64,000 bases of DNA from Hordeum vulgare subsp. vulgare (GCF_904849725.1 NC_058522.1:438431529-438495528); one strand, 5' to 3'; positions 22,537-33,944 are shown, counted from the stretch's first letter. Notes: a model not told the origin generated them from the sequence alone. Translations and numbers: made by a program.

Positions 22537-24208
22537 TGATACGTCTCCATCGTATCTACTTTTCCCAACTCTTTTGCCCTTGTTTTGGACTCTAATTTGC
22601 ATGATTTGAATGGAACTAACCTGGACTGACGTTGTTTTCACCAGAATTGCCTTGGTGTCATTTTTGTGCACAAATCAAAGTTCTCCAAACGTCCTGAAAA
22701 ATTATGGAGATCATTTTTGGAAAATATGAAAAATACCTGCGCCAAGTTCCACCTTAGGGGGTGGGCCAGTGGGCCACAAGCCCTGCCTCCGCCACCCCCT
22801 GGTGGCGGTGGGCAAGCTTGTGGGGCCCACACGGCTCTGCCGCCCCAACCTAAGGTCTATAAGTTCACTTTCGTCCCAGAAAAAATAAAAAAGAGAAGAT
22901 TTCGTTGCGTTTGTGATACGGAGGCGCCGCCACAACCTATTCTTCATCTGGAGGGCAGATCTGGAGTCCGTCTTGGGCTCCGAAGAGGGGAAATCGTCGC
23001 CATCATCATCATCAAACTTCTTCCCTCTCCAATTCCATGAAGCTCTTCGTCGTTCGTGAATAATCTATTCGTAGGCTCGCTGGGCGGTGATGAGTAGGAT
23101 GAGATCTATCATGTAATCGAGTTAGTTTTGACAGGGATTGATCCCTAGTATCCACTATGTTCTGAGATTGATGTTGCTACTACTTTGCCATGCTTAATGC
23201 TTGTCACTAGGGCCCGAGTGCCATGATTTCAGATCTGAAATTATTATGTTGTCACCAATATATGTGTGTTTTAGATCCGATCTTGCAAGTTGTAGTTACC
23301 TACTATGTGTTATGATCCGACAACCCCAAAGTGACAATAACTGGAACCACTCCCGGTGATGACCATAGTTTGAGGAGTTCATGTGTTCACCAAGTGCTAA
23401 TGCGTTGGTCCGGTTCTTTATTACAAGGAGAACCTTAATATCCCGTAGTTTCCTTTTGGACCCCGCTGCCACGGGAGGGATGGACAATAGATGTCATGCA
23501 AGTTCTTTTCCCTAAGCACGTATGACGACACACGGAATGCATGCCTACATCACATTGACGAACGGGAGCTAGCCACATATCTCTCCGTGTTATAACTGTT
23601 GCATGATGAATATCATCCAAACAAATCACCGACCCATTGCCTACGAGTTTGTCCTACTGCTGCTATTACTTGTCTTGCTCTGCTGCTGTTACTTGTATTG
23701 CTCTGCTGCTACTGTTTCTACTACTGTCGCTTGCTACTGTTGCTACTTGCTACTGCTGTCACTACTGCTGTTCCGTGCCACTGCTATTACTCGTTACACT
23801 GCTGCTACCTGCTACATTCTTGATCGCTGGTCGTTGATGGGAACAGACAATTTCCGTCAACGAGGCAACTTGGCGCCATTGATACAATCGTTAGAAATAG
23901 TCTGTCGTGTCAACAGATTTTTTTTACACCGTTGTTATCATATTACTGTTGTTACTACTTTGCTTGCAGATACTAATCTTTCAGGTGTGGTTGAATCTGA
24001 TAAATTCAGCTGCTAATACTCGGGAGTATTCTCTCACCTCCTGTTTGGCGAATCAATAAATTTGGGTCGAATACTCTACCCTCGAAAACTGCTACGATCC
24101 CACGCGCTGGTGGGCCGTCAACAACATTCTTCTAGTTTTGATTGCCGGAGAGTGCTAGCAACATTCTTCTGGTGCCGTTGCAAGGGAAGGTGTGCTGGTA
24201 CAGAGTCA
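22537..24208 (+). repeat. E2 5' LTR
   Basis: 1672 bp from TGATACGTCTCC to CAGAGTCA. The U3 hairpin is at 22774-22823 with outer arms CCACAAGC / GCTTGTGG and inner arms CCGCCACC / GGTGGCGG. A possible TATA (TCTATAAG) lies near 22856. A CTG/CTA/TTG-type triplet tract runs at about 23650-23820. The last about 100 bp contain PBS-like sequences (see 24170-24187), so this LTR extends past the point where E1-type LTRs end. Confidence 0.93.
24170..24187 (+). other. Fossil PBS-like sequence inside the E2 LTR
   Basis: TGGTGCCGTTGCAAGGGA matches the functional PBS pattern TGGCGCCGTTGCCGGGGA at 15 of 18 positions. The same relic is in the 3' LTR at 32540-32557, so it is part of the LTR itself. Confidence 0.65.
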
Positions 24209-24217
24209 GCATTTTTT

Positions 24218-24235
24218 TGGCGCCGTTGCCGGGGA
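24218..24235 (+). promoter_or_regulatory. E2 primer-binding site (tRNA-Asp)
   Basis: TGGCGCCGTTGCCGGGGA is a perfect complement of the tRNA-Asp 3' end, 9 bases after the LTR end. Confidence 0.92.
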
Positions 24236-24285
24236 GGTATTGCTATATTCTCTGAGTCACTTGGGATTTATATCTGCTGATCGCT

Positions 24286-27113
24286 ATGAAGAATCTGAAG
24301 GATCCGAAGACCAAAGTCTTGCCCTCAACTACGAGGGGAGGTAAGGAATTGCCATCTAGCTCTGCACTTGATTCACCTTCAGTTATGAGTAAGTTTGCGA
24401 CATCACCTCCTGCTAGAAATCTTGATATGTCGCATGTGCTTGATGATGCTTATGATGCTACTGCTAGAGATGCTATGCTTGATACTATGCCTGATGATAC
24501 TGTGTTTGATGCTATGCTTGATACTGCTAGAGATGATATGCCTGATACTGCTTTGCCTGATGATGCTATGCTTGATACTGCTAGAGACACTACTTTGCCT
24601 CATGTTCCACTAGGGGTGTTCCTTGATGCTCATATTGCTAGAGTTACTGCCAATGCTCGTGATGCTTCTGATACTGTCGATACTATTGAGATAGAACCTG
24701 CTTTTGCTCCCGCTAGATCTAGCTCTCCTAGATATGAATTGCGTGATATACCTCAGGGTTACGTTATGGAGTGAGAGATAGCTGAGGATTTTCTTGCGTG
24801 TAAGGATGCCTATGATGCTGAGAAATTACTTCTCAAGTGGAAGGAAAAATCTCTGAAAGCTAAGATGAAATACGACCCGAAGTTTGCCACTTCACCTATC
24901 TTTATCACCGATAAGGATTATGAATTCTCTTTCGATCCTAAGATAATATCTCTAGTCGAATCTAATCCTTTTCACGGTTATGAGTCTGAGACGGTCGTAG
25001 CCCATCTTGCCAAACTACACAATATAGCCACCCTTTTCACTAATGAGGAGAAGATCCGTCACTACTATATCCTTAAGCTGTTTCCTTTCTCTCTAAAGGA
25101 TGACGCTAAAGCCTGGTTCACCTCTCTTGCTCCTGGATGTGTGAGTAGTCCCCAGGATATGGTCTATTACTTCTATGAGAAATATTTCCCTGCCCATAAG
25201 AAGCAACTGCCTTGCAGGAAATATACAACTTTGCTCAACTCCAAGAAGAGATTCTTCCACAAGCTTGGGGGAGGCTCGTCCAGCTACAAAATGCTTTGCG
25301 TGATCACCCTCTTAATAAGAACGAGATACTTGATATCCTCTGTAACGGACTTACCGATGCCTCTAGAGACCACCTAGATAGTTGTGCCGGTTGTGTTTTT
25401 AGGGAACAAACTGTAGAACAAGCTGAGACTCTACTGAATAACATCTTGATCAACGATAATGCTTGGACTATTCCCGAACCACCTCCTAAGCCAACTCCTA
25501 AGAAAAGAGGTATTCTATTCCTCAGTCCCGAAGATATGCAAGAAGCCAAGAAATCTATGCAAGAGAAAGGCATTAGATCTGAAGATGTCAAAAATCTACC
25601 ACCTATCGAAGAGATCCATGGTCTCGATAACCCGATACAAGTAGTAGAAGTGAATTCTCTGCGTAGGTTTGATGAGAGTGATATTCCTTTTGACAAACCT
25701 GCTAGCCTATGCTTTGATGAATTTGACAACTTTGTTGCGAAACAACAGAGTTTGAATGATTATGTTAGCAGACATTTGGAACAAAGTACTCGTATGCTTA
25801 GCCATTTAAGTGCTTGTGTAGACAGAAATGTCAATGATCGTAAGCTTCTGATTAAACATGCCTCTATGATTACTACTTAGGTAGAACAAGTACTTAAAGC
25901 TCAGAATGACTTGCTCAATGAATTAAATGACAACTCTGTTAGAGTCATTACTAGAGGAGGCAAAATGACTCAGGAACCTTTGTATCCTGAAGGTCATCCT
26001 AAGAGAATTGATCAAGATTCTCAAGGAATCAATGCTGATACACCTAGTCATCCTAAGGAGAAGAAGAAGGATGATAGAAACCTACATGCCAGTTCACCAA
26101 ATACTGTCACACCTGAAGAACCTAATGATATTTCTGCGTCTCATGCAGAAACACAATCTGGTGATGAACATGAACCTGGTGACAATATGGACAGTAATGT
26201 TCATAATAATGCTCAACCTAGCAATGATGAGGATGTGGAGATTGAACCTACGGTTAATCCTGATGACCCACAACCTAAGAAATACGATAAGAATGACTTC
26301 ACTGCTAGGAAGCATGGTAAAGAAAGGGAGCCATGGGTTCAGAGAGCTATGCCCTTTCCTCCTAAGCCATCCAAGAAAAAGGATGATGAGTATTTTGAGT
26401 GCTTCGTTGAGATGATAAGACCCATCTTTCTACAGATGCGGTTAACTGATATGCTCAAGATGTCTCCGTATGCCAAGTACATGAAAGATATCGTGACTAA
26501 TAAACGGAAGATACCAGATCTTGAGATCTCCACCATGCTTGTCAATTACACTTTCAAAGGTGGAACTCCTAAGAAACTTGGTGATCCCGGAGTGCCCACT
26601 ATGCCCTGCTCCATTAAAGGAAACTAAGTAAGAACTGCCTTATGTGACCTTGGAGCCGGTGTTAGTGTTATGCCGCTCTCTATTTATCGTAGACTTGAAT
26701 TGGATAAGTTGACACCCACTGAAATTTCTCTGCAAATGGCTGACAAATCAACTGCTTTCCCTATCGGCATTTGCGAGGATGTGCCTATTGCGGTTGCTAA
26801 CACGATTATCTTAACAGACTTTGTTATCTTGGATATTCCCGAGGACAATGCCATGGCTGTCATCCTCGGAAGACCCTTTTTAAACACTACAGGGGCTGTT
26901 ATAGATTGCAACAAAGGCAATGTCACTTTCCATGTCAACGGTAATGAGCACACCGTGCACTTTCCGAAGAAACGATATCAAGTACATTGCATCAATGCTA
27001 TCGAAAAGACTTCATCGATTCTTATTGGGAGCTTTGAATGCCCTATTCCTCGTGTCAAGATGAAGTATGATTTGCTTGTTGGGGAGATACATATCCCCAT
27101 TGAGGTGACTTAG
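24286..27113 (+). pseudogene. gag-pro: E2 gag-protease polyprotein (multiple stops and a frameshift)
   Basis: Collinear with the E1 polyprotein. Gag runs from the start MKNLKDPKTKVLPS; protease shows DLGAGVSVMPLSIYRRL and ILGRPFLNTTGAVIDC near the end. Defects: an in-frame TGA near 24772, a one-base deletion near 25206, TAG near 25878 (CAG in E1), and TAA near 26625 immediately before the protease. None is shared with E1. An Asp-rich repeat (DAMLDT and PDD units) expands the gag N-terminus at about 24448-24600, where E1 has a single unit. The frame ends after HIPIEVT with no RT. Confidence 0.9.
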
Positions 27114-27909
27114 TGGCTATTCGAAAATTCTCCATTCTCTCTTGCGATTCGAGAAGGTTTTGTCATGAGGACTTGATCAACCCCATTGACGGATTTCTTT
27201 CGATGACCATGAAATGGATGAATCAAAGAGTCACATACCTCTGTTTTGAGCTTTCATTTTCTGTTGCTTAGAAGAAAAATGATAGATTAGTTTAGTTTTT
27301 CCTGCTTTCTGTTTTAGCGTCCCGGAGAAAAATACCTCAAAAATAAAAGTTCTCCGATGGTCCTGAAAATCTAGTATGATTTTTTCTGGAATTTTTGAAA
27401 ATTACTGGGCCTGAGAGCTGGCCTGGGGGCCAGACTAGTGGGCCAGAAGCCCTGCCACCGCCACCCCCTGGTGGCGGTGAGCAAGCTTGTGGGGCCCACA
27501 GGGACCCCCTCCACTCATTCCAGCTCCCAGCCTCTTCTTCCACCTCCAGAAAAAATTGTTTCGCAGCTCAAACCCGTGTTCTTTCTCATTTGGCTGTGAT
27601 TTTCGATCTCCTTGCTCAAAGCACCATTCTCCGAACCGTTTTGGGGAAATTACTCCTTGTAAGTGACTCCTCCATTGGTCCAATTAGTTTTTTCTCTAGT
27701 GCTTTATCTTTCGCGTATTCTTGCTACCTTGGTGACCCTGTTCTTGAGCTAGAAAGGTTGATTTTAGCTGGTCCCAAGTAGTTTTAGCGCGTGATACGGT
27801 CTCTAGGCACTAGTAATAGTAGTTGCTACAAGTTGGGTTAATCTTTATTCACTTTTCTTTCGAAGTCTCTACAAATTTCAGAATTTTTCAGAGCTAGAAA
27901 AAGGAAAAC
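27114..27909 (+). promoter_or_regulatory. E2 spacer with embedded U3-like module
   Basis: About 27336-27505 is clearly related to the E2 U3 at 22670-22833: AAAGTTCTCC, GTCCTGAAAA, then GTGGGCCA, a perfect 10-bp inner stem (27456-27465 with 27470-27479) and GCTTGTGGGGCCCAC. It sits between the gag-protease stop and the ORF2 start, as in E1. I see no TATA box after it. Confidence 0.65.
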
Positions 27910-28970
27910 ATGAGGAGGTTCTTGAGAGGCTCCTCAAGCCGTAACCCCAAGGAGGATGAGAAGAACCACCCCAAGTACGTAGTCCCTCGAGTCACAAAAG
28001 TTCGAGCGTGCGAGTGGCCAAGTGATGAATTTTTGCGCGCCACCGGACTTTATGAAGACTTTTATTACTTGGTGGAGAACGCAGGTCTTACTGCGTTCGT
28101 TGCAGATAAGTGCTCACAATACCTCCTCCTCACCAATATTTTCGTTCAAATCTTCAACTTTTGTCCGATGAAGAATCCTCCCATGGTTGAGTTCATGATA
28201 TACGATGTCCCCCAATGCATGACGCTACAGGATTTTTGCAATGTATGCAAATTACCTTATGTTGGGGATATCCGTGACCCTCGTCCACGGGACTTGGAGG
28301 ATTTCATTGGTACTATTGCTGTTGGAGAGGAGTGTCTCGCGCTAGAATTGCTAGCTTACATTTTCCTGTGCTTCGGTACTTCTCACTATTTGTGGGAAAA
28401 TGTTTGATTGGCCGTGGGGAGGCTGGATCACTTAGTTCTCCAGACCTTGCGGTTTTGCGCGAAGGCCTTTATAACGATAAGACTTACAATCTTGGTGCTA
28501 TAGTGGCCCACTGGTTGAACACCAACCGTTCCAAGGGTGTCGTCTATGGAGGTATCTATGCTACCCGTCTTGCCAGACACTTTGAGATACCCATTAGACT
28601 GGGAGAGGAAGGAGAGATGCTTCTCCCTGAGAAATATCTGGATTATGACAGCATGGTTCGCCATGATTTTCTGGATAGAGATGCTAGTAGACGGATGATT
28701 TATAACCTGGTATTTAGTCAGGGTACTCGAGAGACTATTACTTTGCCTGCTCCTTCTTTATTCGATCTTCATGCAGGCAGGTACACTATTATGCCCTCGG
28801 ACATCTACGCATATTGGGGCTTGGCCCTACCACAGGCGCCCGTGCCCGAACCGCCAGTTGAGTATCGGACGCCAGTTTATCAGTGGGAGTCAGAGGAGCT
28901 CACACAACAGTGGCATCCACAGTCTGCTCCGGAGTATCCTGGAGCTGGTTATTTCCCACCTTGGGAGTAG
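27910..28970 (+). pseudogene. E2 ORF2, unidentified retroelement protein (one frameshift)
   Basis: Starts MRRFLRGSSSRNPKEDEK. Frame one is 27910-28407 and frame two 28332-28970, with the shift around 28332-28345 where E1 reads straight through. The intact ancestor would be about 350 residues. Visible features are a basic N-terminus, CEWPSDEF, FCNVCKLPYVG, IASLHFPVLRYFSLF, GGIYATRLARHF, a TLPAPSLFDLHAGR stretch, and a Pro/Gln/Tyr-rich tail ending YFPPWE. No RT, integrase or zinc-finger signature. It is conserved between E1 and E2 in position and sequence. Function is unknown; a relation to ATHILA ORF-1 proteins is possible. Confidence 0.75.
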
Positions 28971-28991
28971 ACCAAGCTAGACCAAAAGCCT

Positions 28992-29005
28992 AAGCTTTGG
29001 GGAGT
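28992..29005 (+). promoter_or_regulatory. E2 internal copy of the polypurine tract
   Basis: AAGCTTTGGGGAGT, about 1.92 kb upstream of the 3' LTR, matching the E1 site in position. Confidence 0.6.
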
Positions 29006-30895
29006 ACGTGTTCTCACCGACCTTACATTCATGCTTATGCTTTCTCTTTGTTAGCCGGTGTTTACACTTTGCCACTGTATTATCCATGCTAGTTTATTTT
29101 CGTTTTCTTGTTTTCTTGTTTTGTGTCCTTTTGAGAAAACCCAAAAAGATTTTTCTTTCTTCTTTTGCTTGTTGGGAGCTTTCCCGTGTAAATAGTTTTC
29201 TTTTTCTTTGGGTCAAGGTAGAAGATATTGGTTACAATGTTTAGTGGTTCTTGCATGCTTACCTGTTTAGCTTTCAAGGAGCCATATTACTTTGTCTTCT
29301 CCTTTGTGTTTGCCTGCAGATTCAACTTAGTCCAATGCTCTTATTATTGTTCACATCGTTCAATCGTGCAAATGCAAGGCAATAATGATGATATATGATG
29401 AAGTGACCGAGACTGAAAAGCTGGTATGAACTCTATCTATTTTGTTTTTGTAAATATGACTAGCTTGTCAACCCAGATTCAGCTTTGTTGTGAGAAAACC
29501 ATGTTTGCACTGACAACTTAGAGATCATAGTTTCTGATGCCATGCTTATTTAGCTGAGAGCTTATAATGGTTTGTCTTGAATGCCAACATAGATTTTGAG
29601 ATGACTATAATGTAGTATGATAGGATGGTATTTTCCTTTGAATGTTTCAAGTGGATTGACTTGGCGCATGTTCATGCATGTAGTTGAAACAAAATCAACA
29701 TAGCCTCTATGATGTTCGTGTTCATGGTGATTTATATCCTATTCATGCTTGCATTCAATGTTAGTCAAACTCATTGCATCTTGATGACTGTTGCCGCTCT
29801 CTAGTTGGTCGCTTCCCAGTCTTTTTCTAGCCTTCACCTGTACTAAGCGGAATACTACTTGTGCATCCACTTCCATAAACCCAAAAGTTTTTCCATGAGA
29901 GTCCACCATACCTACCTATTTGCGTTATCTACCTGCCGTTCCAAGTAAATTTGCATGTGCCACTCTCTAAACCTTCAAGAAATAATCTGTTTTGCATGCC
30001 CGAACCGCTCATGTGGTGACACGGGGCTATTGGTATCTTCCATGCTAGGAGTGTTATCCTCGACATGTGTTTATTCACTGTCATTCACGAGAAAGGGGCC
30101 GGTAATTGGAGTGCCTAGTTCCACGCTTAAATCGAAAACATAACTGTAAAACAAGACTCCCCCTGGATTGATGTTAGTATGGACGGTACCCGAGGATTCG
30201 GCTAGCCGTGGAGTGTGATTGATTGGTGGTGGGGGAGTTAAAACTTTACTTTTCTGTTTGGGAACCGCCGATAGCATGAGTAGCATGGAAGATATTGAGA
30301 ACTCTTGGTCATTGCGTTGACAATGAAATCATGCCACCCAAAATTATTATCTCTATTTTCAAAGCTTGAGCTCTGGCACCTCTGCAAATCAATGCTTTCC
30401 TCTACGAAGGGCCTGTCTATTTATTTTCCTGTCGAGTCATCCTCCTCTTATATAGGCACCAATTAGAGAGCACCTCTGTCATTTTTATGTTTTGCTTTTG
30501 ATTGATATTGAGTATGACTATGACTGGATCTTTGTAGCTATGAATTACAATGTTTAGACAACCCTTGATCTTTGAAAGTGCCCTCCATTTATGTTTTGCG
30601 GTCTCAGAAAGAGCTAGCGAGATACCACCTATTCATATTGCTTCATGCTTGTTTTGATTGAAGTGTTGGTATTTGAAACTCATTATTATTTGCTCGTTAG
30701 CTGATTATGCCATTGATATTAGTTTACCATGAGACCTTTGTGTCACTTGCTTATGTGGTTAACTTGTGATCTTGGTGAAATTCTGGTTATGAGTTAGACA
30801 TAGTTGCAACAACAAGATCAAACAGAGTTAGTCAAAGTTTTTTTTCTCTCTCTCTCAGTTTGTCAACTGAGTTGCTTTAGGACAAGCAAGGTTTT
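29006..30895 (+). other. E2 non-coding region
   Basis: About 1.9 kb collinear with the reverse complement of 8091-10001 in E1. No convincing gene is seen. Confidence 0.75.
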
Positions 30896-30909
30896 AAGGT
30901 TGGGGGAGT
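30896..30909 (+). promoter_or_regulatory. E2 3' polypurine tract
   Basis: AAGGTTGGGGGAGT abuts the 3' LTR start TGATAAGTC. Confidence 0.85.
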
Positions 30910-32578
30910 TGATAAGTCTCCATCGTATCTACTTTTCCAAACTCTTTTGCCCTTGTTTTGGACTCTAATTTGCATGATTTGAATGGAACTAACCTGGACT
31001 GACGATGTTTTCAACAGAATTGCCTTGGTGTTATTTTTGTGCAGAAATCAAAGTTCTCCAAACGTCCTGAAAATTTACGGAGATCATTTTTGGAAAATAT
31101 GAAAAATACCTGCGCCAAGTTCCACCTGAGGGGGTGGGCCAGTGGGCCACAAGCCCTGGCTTCGCCACCCCCTCATGGCGGTGGGCAAGCTTGTGGGGCC
31201 CACACGGCTCTGCCGCCGCCAACCTCAGGTCTATAAGTTCACTTTCGTCCCAGAAAAATAAAAAAGAGAAGATTTCGTCGCGTTTGCGATACGGAGGCGC
31301 CGCCACAACCTGTTCTTCATCTGGAGGGCAGATCTGGAGTCCGTCTTGGGCTCCGGAGAGGGGAAATCGTCGCCATCGTCATCAACAACCTTCTTCCCTC
31401 TCCAATTCCATGAAGCTCTTCGTCGTTCGTGAGTAATCTATTCGTAGGCTCGCTGGGCGGTGATGAGTAGGATGAGATCTATCATGTAATCGAGTTAGTT
31501 TTGACGGGGATTGATCCCTAGTATGCACTATGTTCTGATATTGATGTTGCTACTACTTTGCCATGCTTAATGCTTGTCACTAGGGCCCGAGTGCCATGAT
31601 TTCAGATATGAAATTATTATGTTGTCACCAATATATGTGTGTTTTAGATCCGATCTTGCAAGTTGTAGTTACCTACTATGTGTTATGATCCGGCAACCCC
31701 AGAGTGACAATAACTGGAACCACTCCCGGTGATGACCATAGTTTGAGGAGTTCATGTGTTCACCAAGTGCTAATGCGTTGGTCTTTATTAAAAGGAGAAC
31801 CTTAATATCCCGTAGTTTCCTTTTGGACCCCGCTGCCACGGGAGGGATGGACAACAGATGTCATGCAAGTTCTTTTCCCTAAGCACGTATGACGACACAC
31901 GGAATGCATGCCTACATCACATTGACGAACGGGAACTAGCCACATATCTCTCCGTGTTATAACTGTTGCATGATGAATATCATCCAAACAAATCACCGAC
32001 CCATTGCCTACGAGTTTGTCCTACTGCTGCTATTACTTGTCTTGCTCTGCTGCTGTTACTTGTCTTGCTCTGCTGCTACTGTTTCTACTACTATCGCTTG
32101 CTACTATTGCTACTTGCTACTGCTGTCACTACCGCTGTTCCTTGCCACTGCTATTACTCGTTACACTGCTGCTACCTGCTACAATCTTGATCGCTGGTCG
32201 TTGATGGGAACAGACACTTTCCGTCAACGAGGCAACTTGGTGCCATTGATACAATCGTTAGAAATAGTCTGCCGTGTCAACAGATCGTTTCTGACACCGT
32301 TGTTATCATATTACTTTGCTGTTACTACTTTGCTTGCAGGTACTAATCTTTCAGGTGTGGTTGAATCTGATAAATTCAGCTGCTAATACTCGGGAGTATT
32401 CTCTCACCTCCTGTTTGGCGAATCAACAAATTTGGGTCGAATATTCTACCCTCGAAAACTGCTACGATCCCACGCGCTGGTGGACCATCAACAACACTCT
32501 TCTAGTTTCGATTGCCGGAGAGTGCTAGCAGCATTCTTCTGGTGCCGTTGTAAGGGAAGGTCTGCTGTTACGGAGTCA
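30910..32578 (+). repeat. E2 3' LTR
   Basis: 1669 bp, near-identical to the 5' LTR and ending ACGGAGTCA. It includes the U3 hairpin (about 31144-31195), the triplet tract (about 32018-32185) and the fossil PBS at 32540-32557. Confidence 0.93.
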
Positions 32579-32583
32579 ATACA
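32579..32583. repeat. E2 target-site duplication (right)
   Basis: ATACA, identical to 22532-22536. Confidence 0.92.
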
Positions 32584-33190
32584 CGGTCCATTTGTCTCTC
32601 ACGCGTCCCTAGCATAGCAAACATGGAACTTTTCCATCATTTCTCGTCTGACAGGTAGTAGCCAGAGACCCGGAAAATATAGTCAGATATTCTTCCGACC
32701 CGTCTATGACGGATGTTGCTGCGTTAGCTCATGCCTAGTCTGCATATTGCCATGTCATGCTTAGTTTTGCACTTGTTGCTATTATTTATTGTTTTCCCCC
32801 TCTTCTTATCGATAGACCGCAAGACTGACGCTGCTGCCGGGTACATCTACAACCCTGCCGACCAGCCCTTTGCCGCAGAGCAACAAGGCAAGCAAACCCC
32901 CTTGATCATCCCTATATCGCCTATGTCTTTCTCCCTCATGCTTGCATTACTATTTTGCTACTGTTTTAGTTAGCTCCTATATCTGATGCATAGCCTATTT
33001 TTGATGAACTGCTACTTTTAGTACATGTACCTTTAAATTGTTTAGTATAGGTGGAGTAGTCATCCCCTCTGACCCTGTAGACCAGTCGCCCCACTTGTTT
33101 TCAAGTCTTGATTCTTGATTGACGAGCCAGATCTAACATAGCACTTACACCCCCTTAGTTGTGCGATGCTACAAAGATACTATTGGGTAC

Positions 33191-33390
33191 CGAGGGTGAC
33201 ACCTCGCGAAGTACTCCTGATGATATCTCTGTAGTACAGCTAGTCGGTCGTGGTTATCGAGGGTGATTCCTCTTTCACCATTCCCGACGATGCCTCTGTC
33301 GTGCAACCCCTCAAGTGTGGGACCCTCAAGGGTGATTCCTCTAGTTCCACCTTGATGGATACATCGTTCAGAATCCAACGAGGGTGATAC
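33191..33390 (+). repeat. Degenerate tandem repeat in the solo LTR
   Basis: The core CGAGGGTGA (or CAAGGGTGA) followed by CCTC/CCTCT occurs at 33191, 33258, 33327 and 33379, spaced 67, 69 and 52 bp. Confidence 0.6.
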
Positions 33391-33920
33391 CTCGGATTCC
33401 CCCTGATGTTACAACCACACAGTTACTCGACCATGTGAGTGGGATCATTGGTGATTAGTTGTTAGGCGGGTGGATTCCCGCGTGTTTGTGTAGATGACCT
33501 TAATTAAAATGATAATGGATTTGGGTATTTGATATGGGTTGGTCGAAAGGCCTTATTACACACTAACCGTCTACGTGGGAAGAATTATGGGTACTCGAAG
33601 TATCAGCCGAAGCTCTTCAGACGTCAGCGATGTAGCGGTGCACGCCCGAGTGGTCCCGAGATGCATCGCTCTTGTATTAAGGGGTGCTAGGACTGACAAC
33701 GACCGCCCTCGCATCATGCAGGAGCGCGGAGGGCAAGTGGGCCCACGAACCCTTTGTGCTTAGGAGTTAGACCGGCGGGCTGGCCTCTGTGCTGAGCTTA
33801 GGTGGGGCTGCGACGTGTCGATATTTCGAGGCCGGGCAGGACCCATAAAAGTGTGTCCAGCCAGAGTGTTATCGAGCACGTCAGGGAATATGTTTTGCAC
33901 CACTGCAGGGAAGAACTTAT

Positions 33921-33944
33921 CTATTCAAATAGCCGTGTCCACGG
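33921..33944 (+). other. Palindrome motif of the solo LTR
   Basis: CTATTCAAATAG followed by CCGTGTCCACGG. This is the reverse-strand form of the motif in LTR A, LTR B and the E4 LTRs, and in the same orientation relative to each element's transcription. Confidence 0.7.

Larger units (their letters stand above)
22537..32578 (+). mobile_element. E2: non-autonomous Athila-type LTR retrotransposon (gag-pro-ORF2)
   Basis: Complete 10.04 kb element with TSD ATACA. Order: 5' LTR 22537-24208, PBS 24218-24235, gag-protease 24286-27113, U3-like module about 27336-27505, ORF2 27910-28970, internal polypurine copy 28992-29005, non-coding 1.9 kb, polypurine tract 30896-30909, 3' LTR 30910-32578. It is collinear with E1 throughout, and neither has RT or integrase. 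All large ORFs are broken. Confidence 0.95.

Noticed and set aside
23599..24016. Leu/Cys-rich membrane-like ORFs (also 31966-32386 and 14795-15024)
   Set aside because: Produced by a degenerate triplet tract in the LTR; the same low-complexity pattern appears in shifted frames.
24218..24235. Possible tRNA gene fragment
   Set aside because: It is only the 18-base PBS complementary to tRNA-Asp; no cloverleaf surrounds it.
33191..33390. CRISPR-like repeat array
   Set aside because: Only four degenerate 9-base cores with uneven spacing in a plant LTR; no conserved repeat or spacers.
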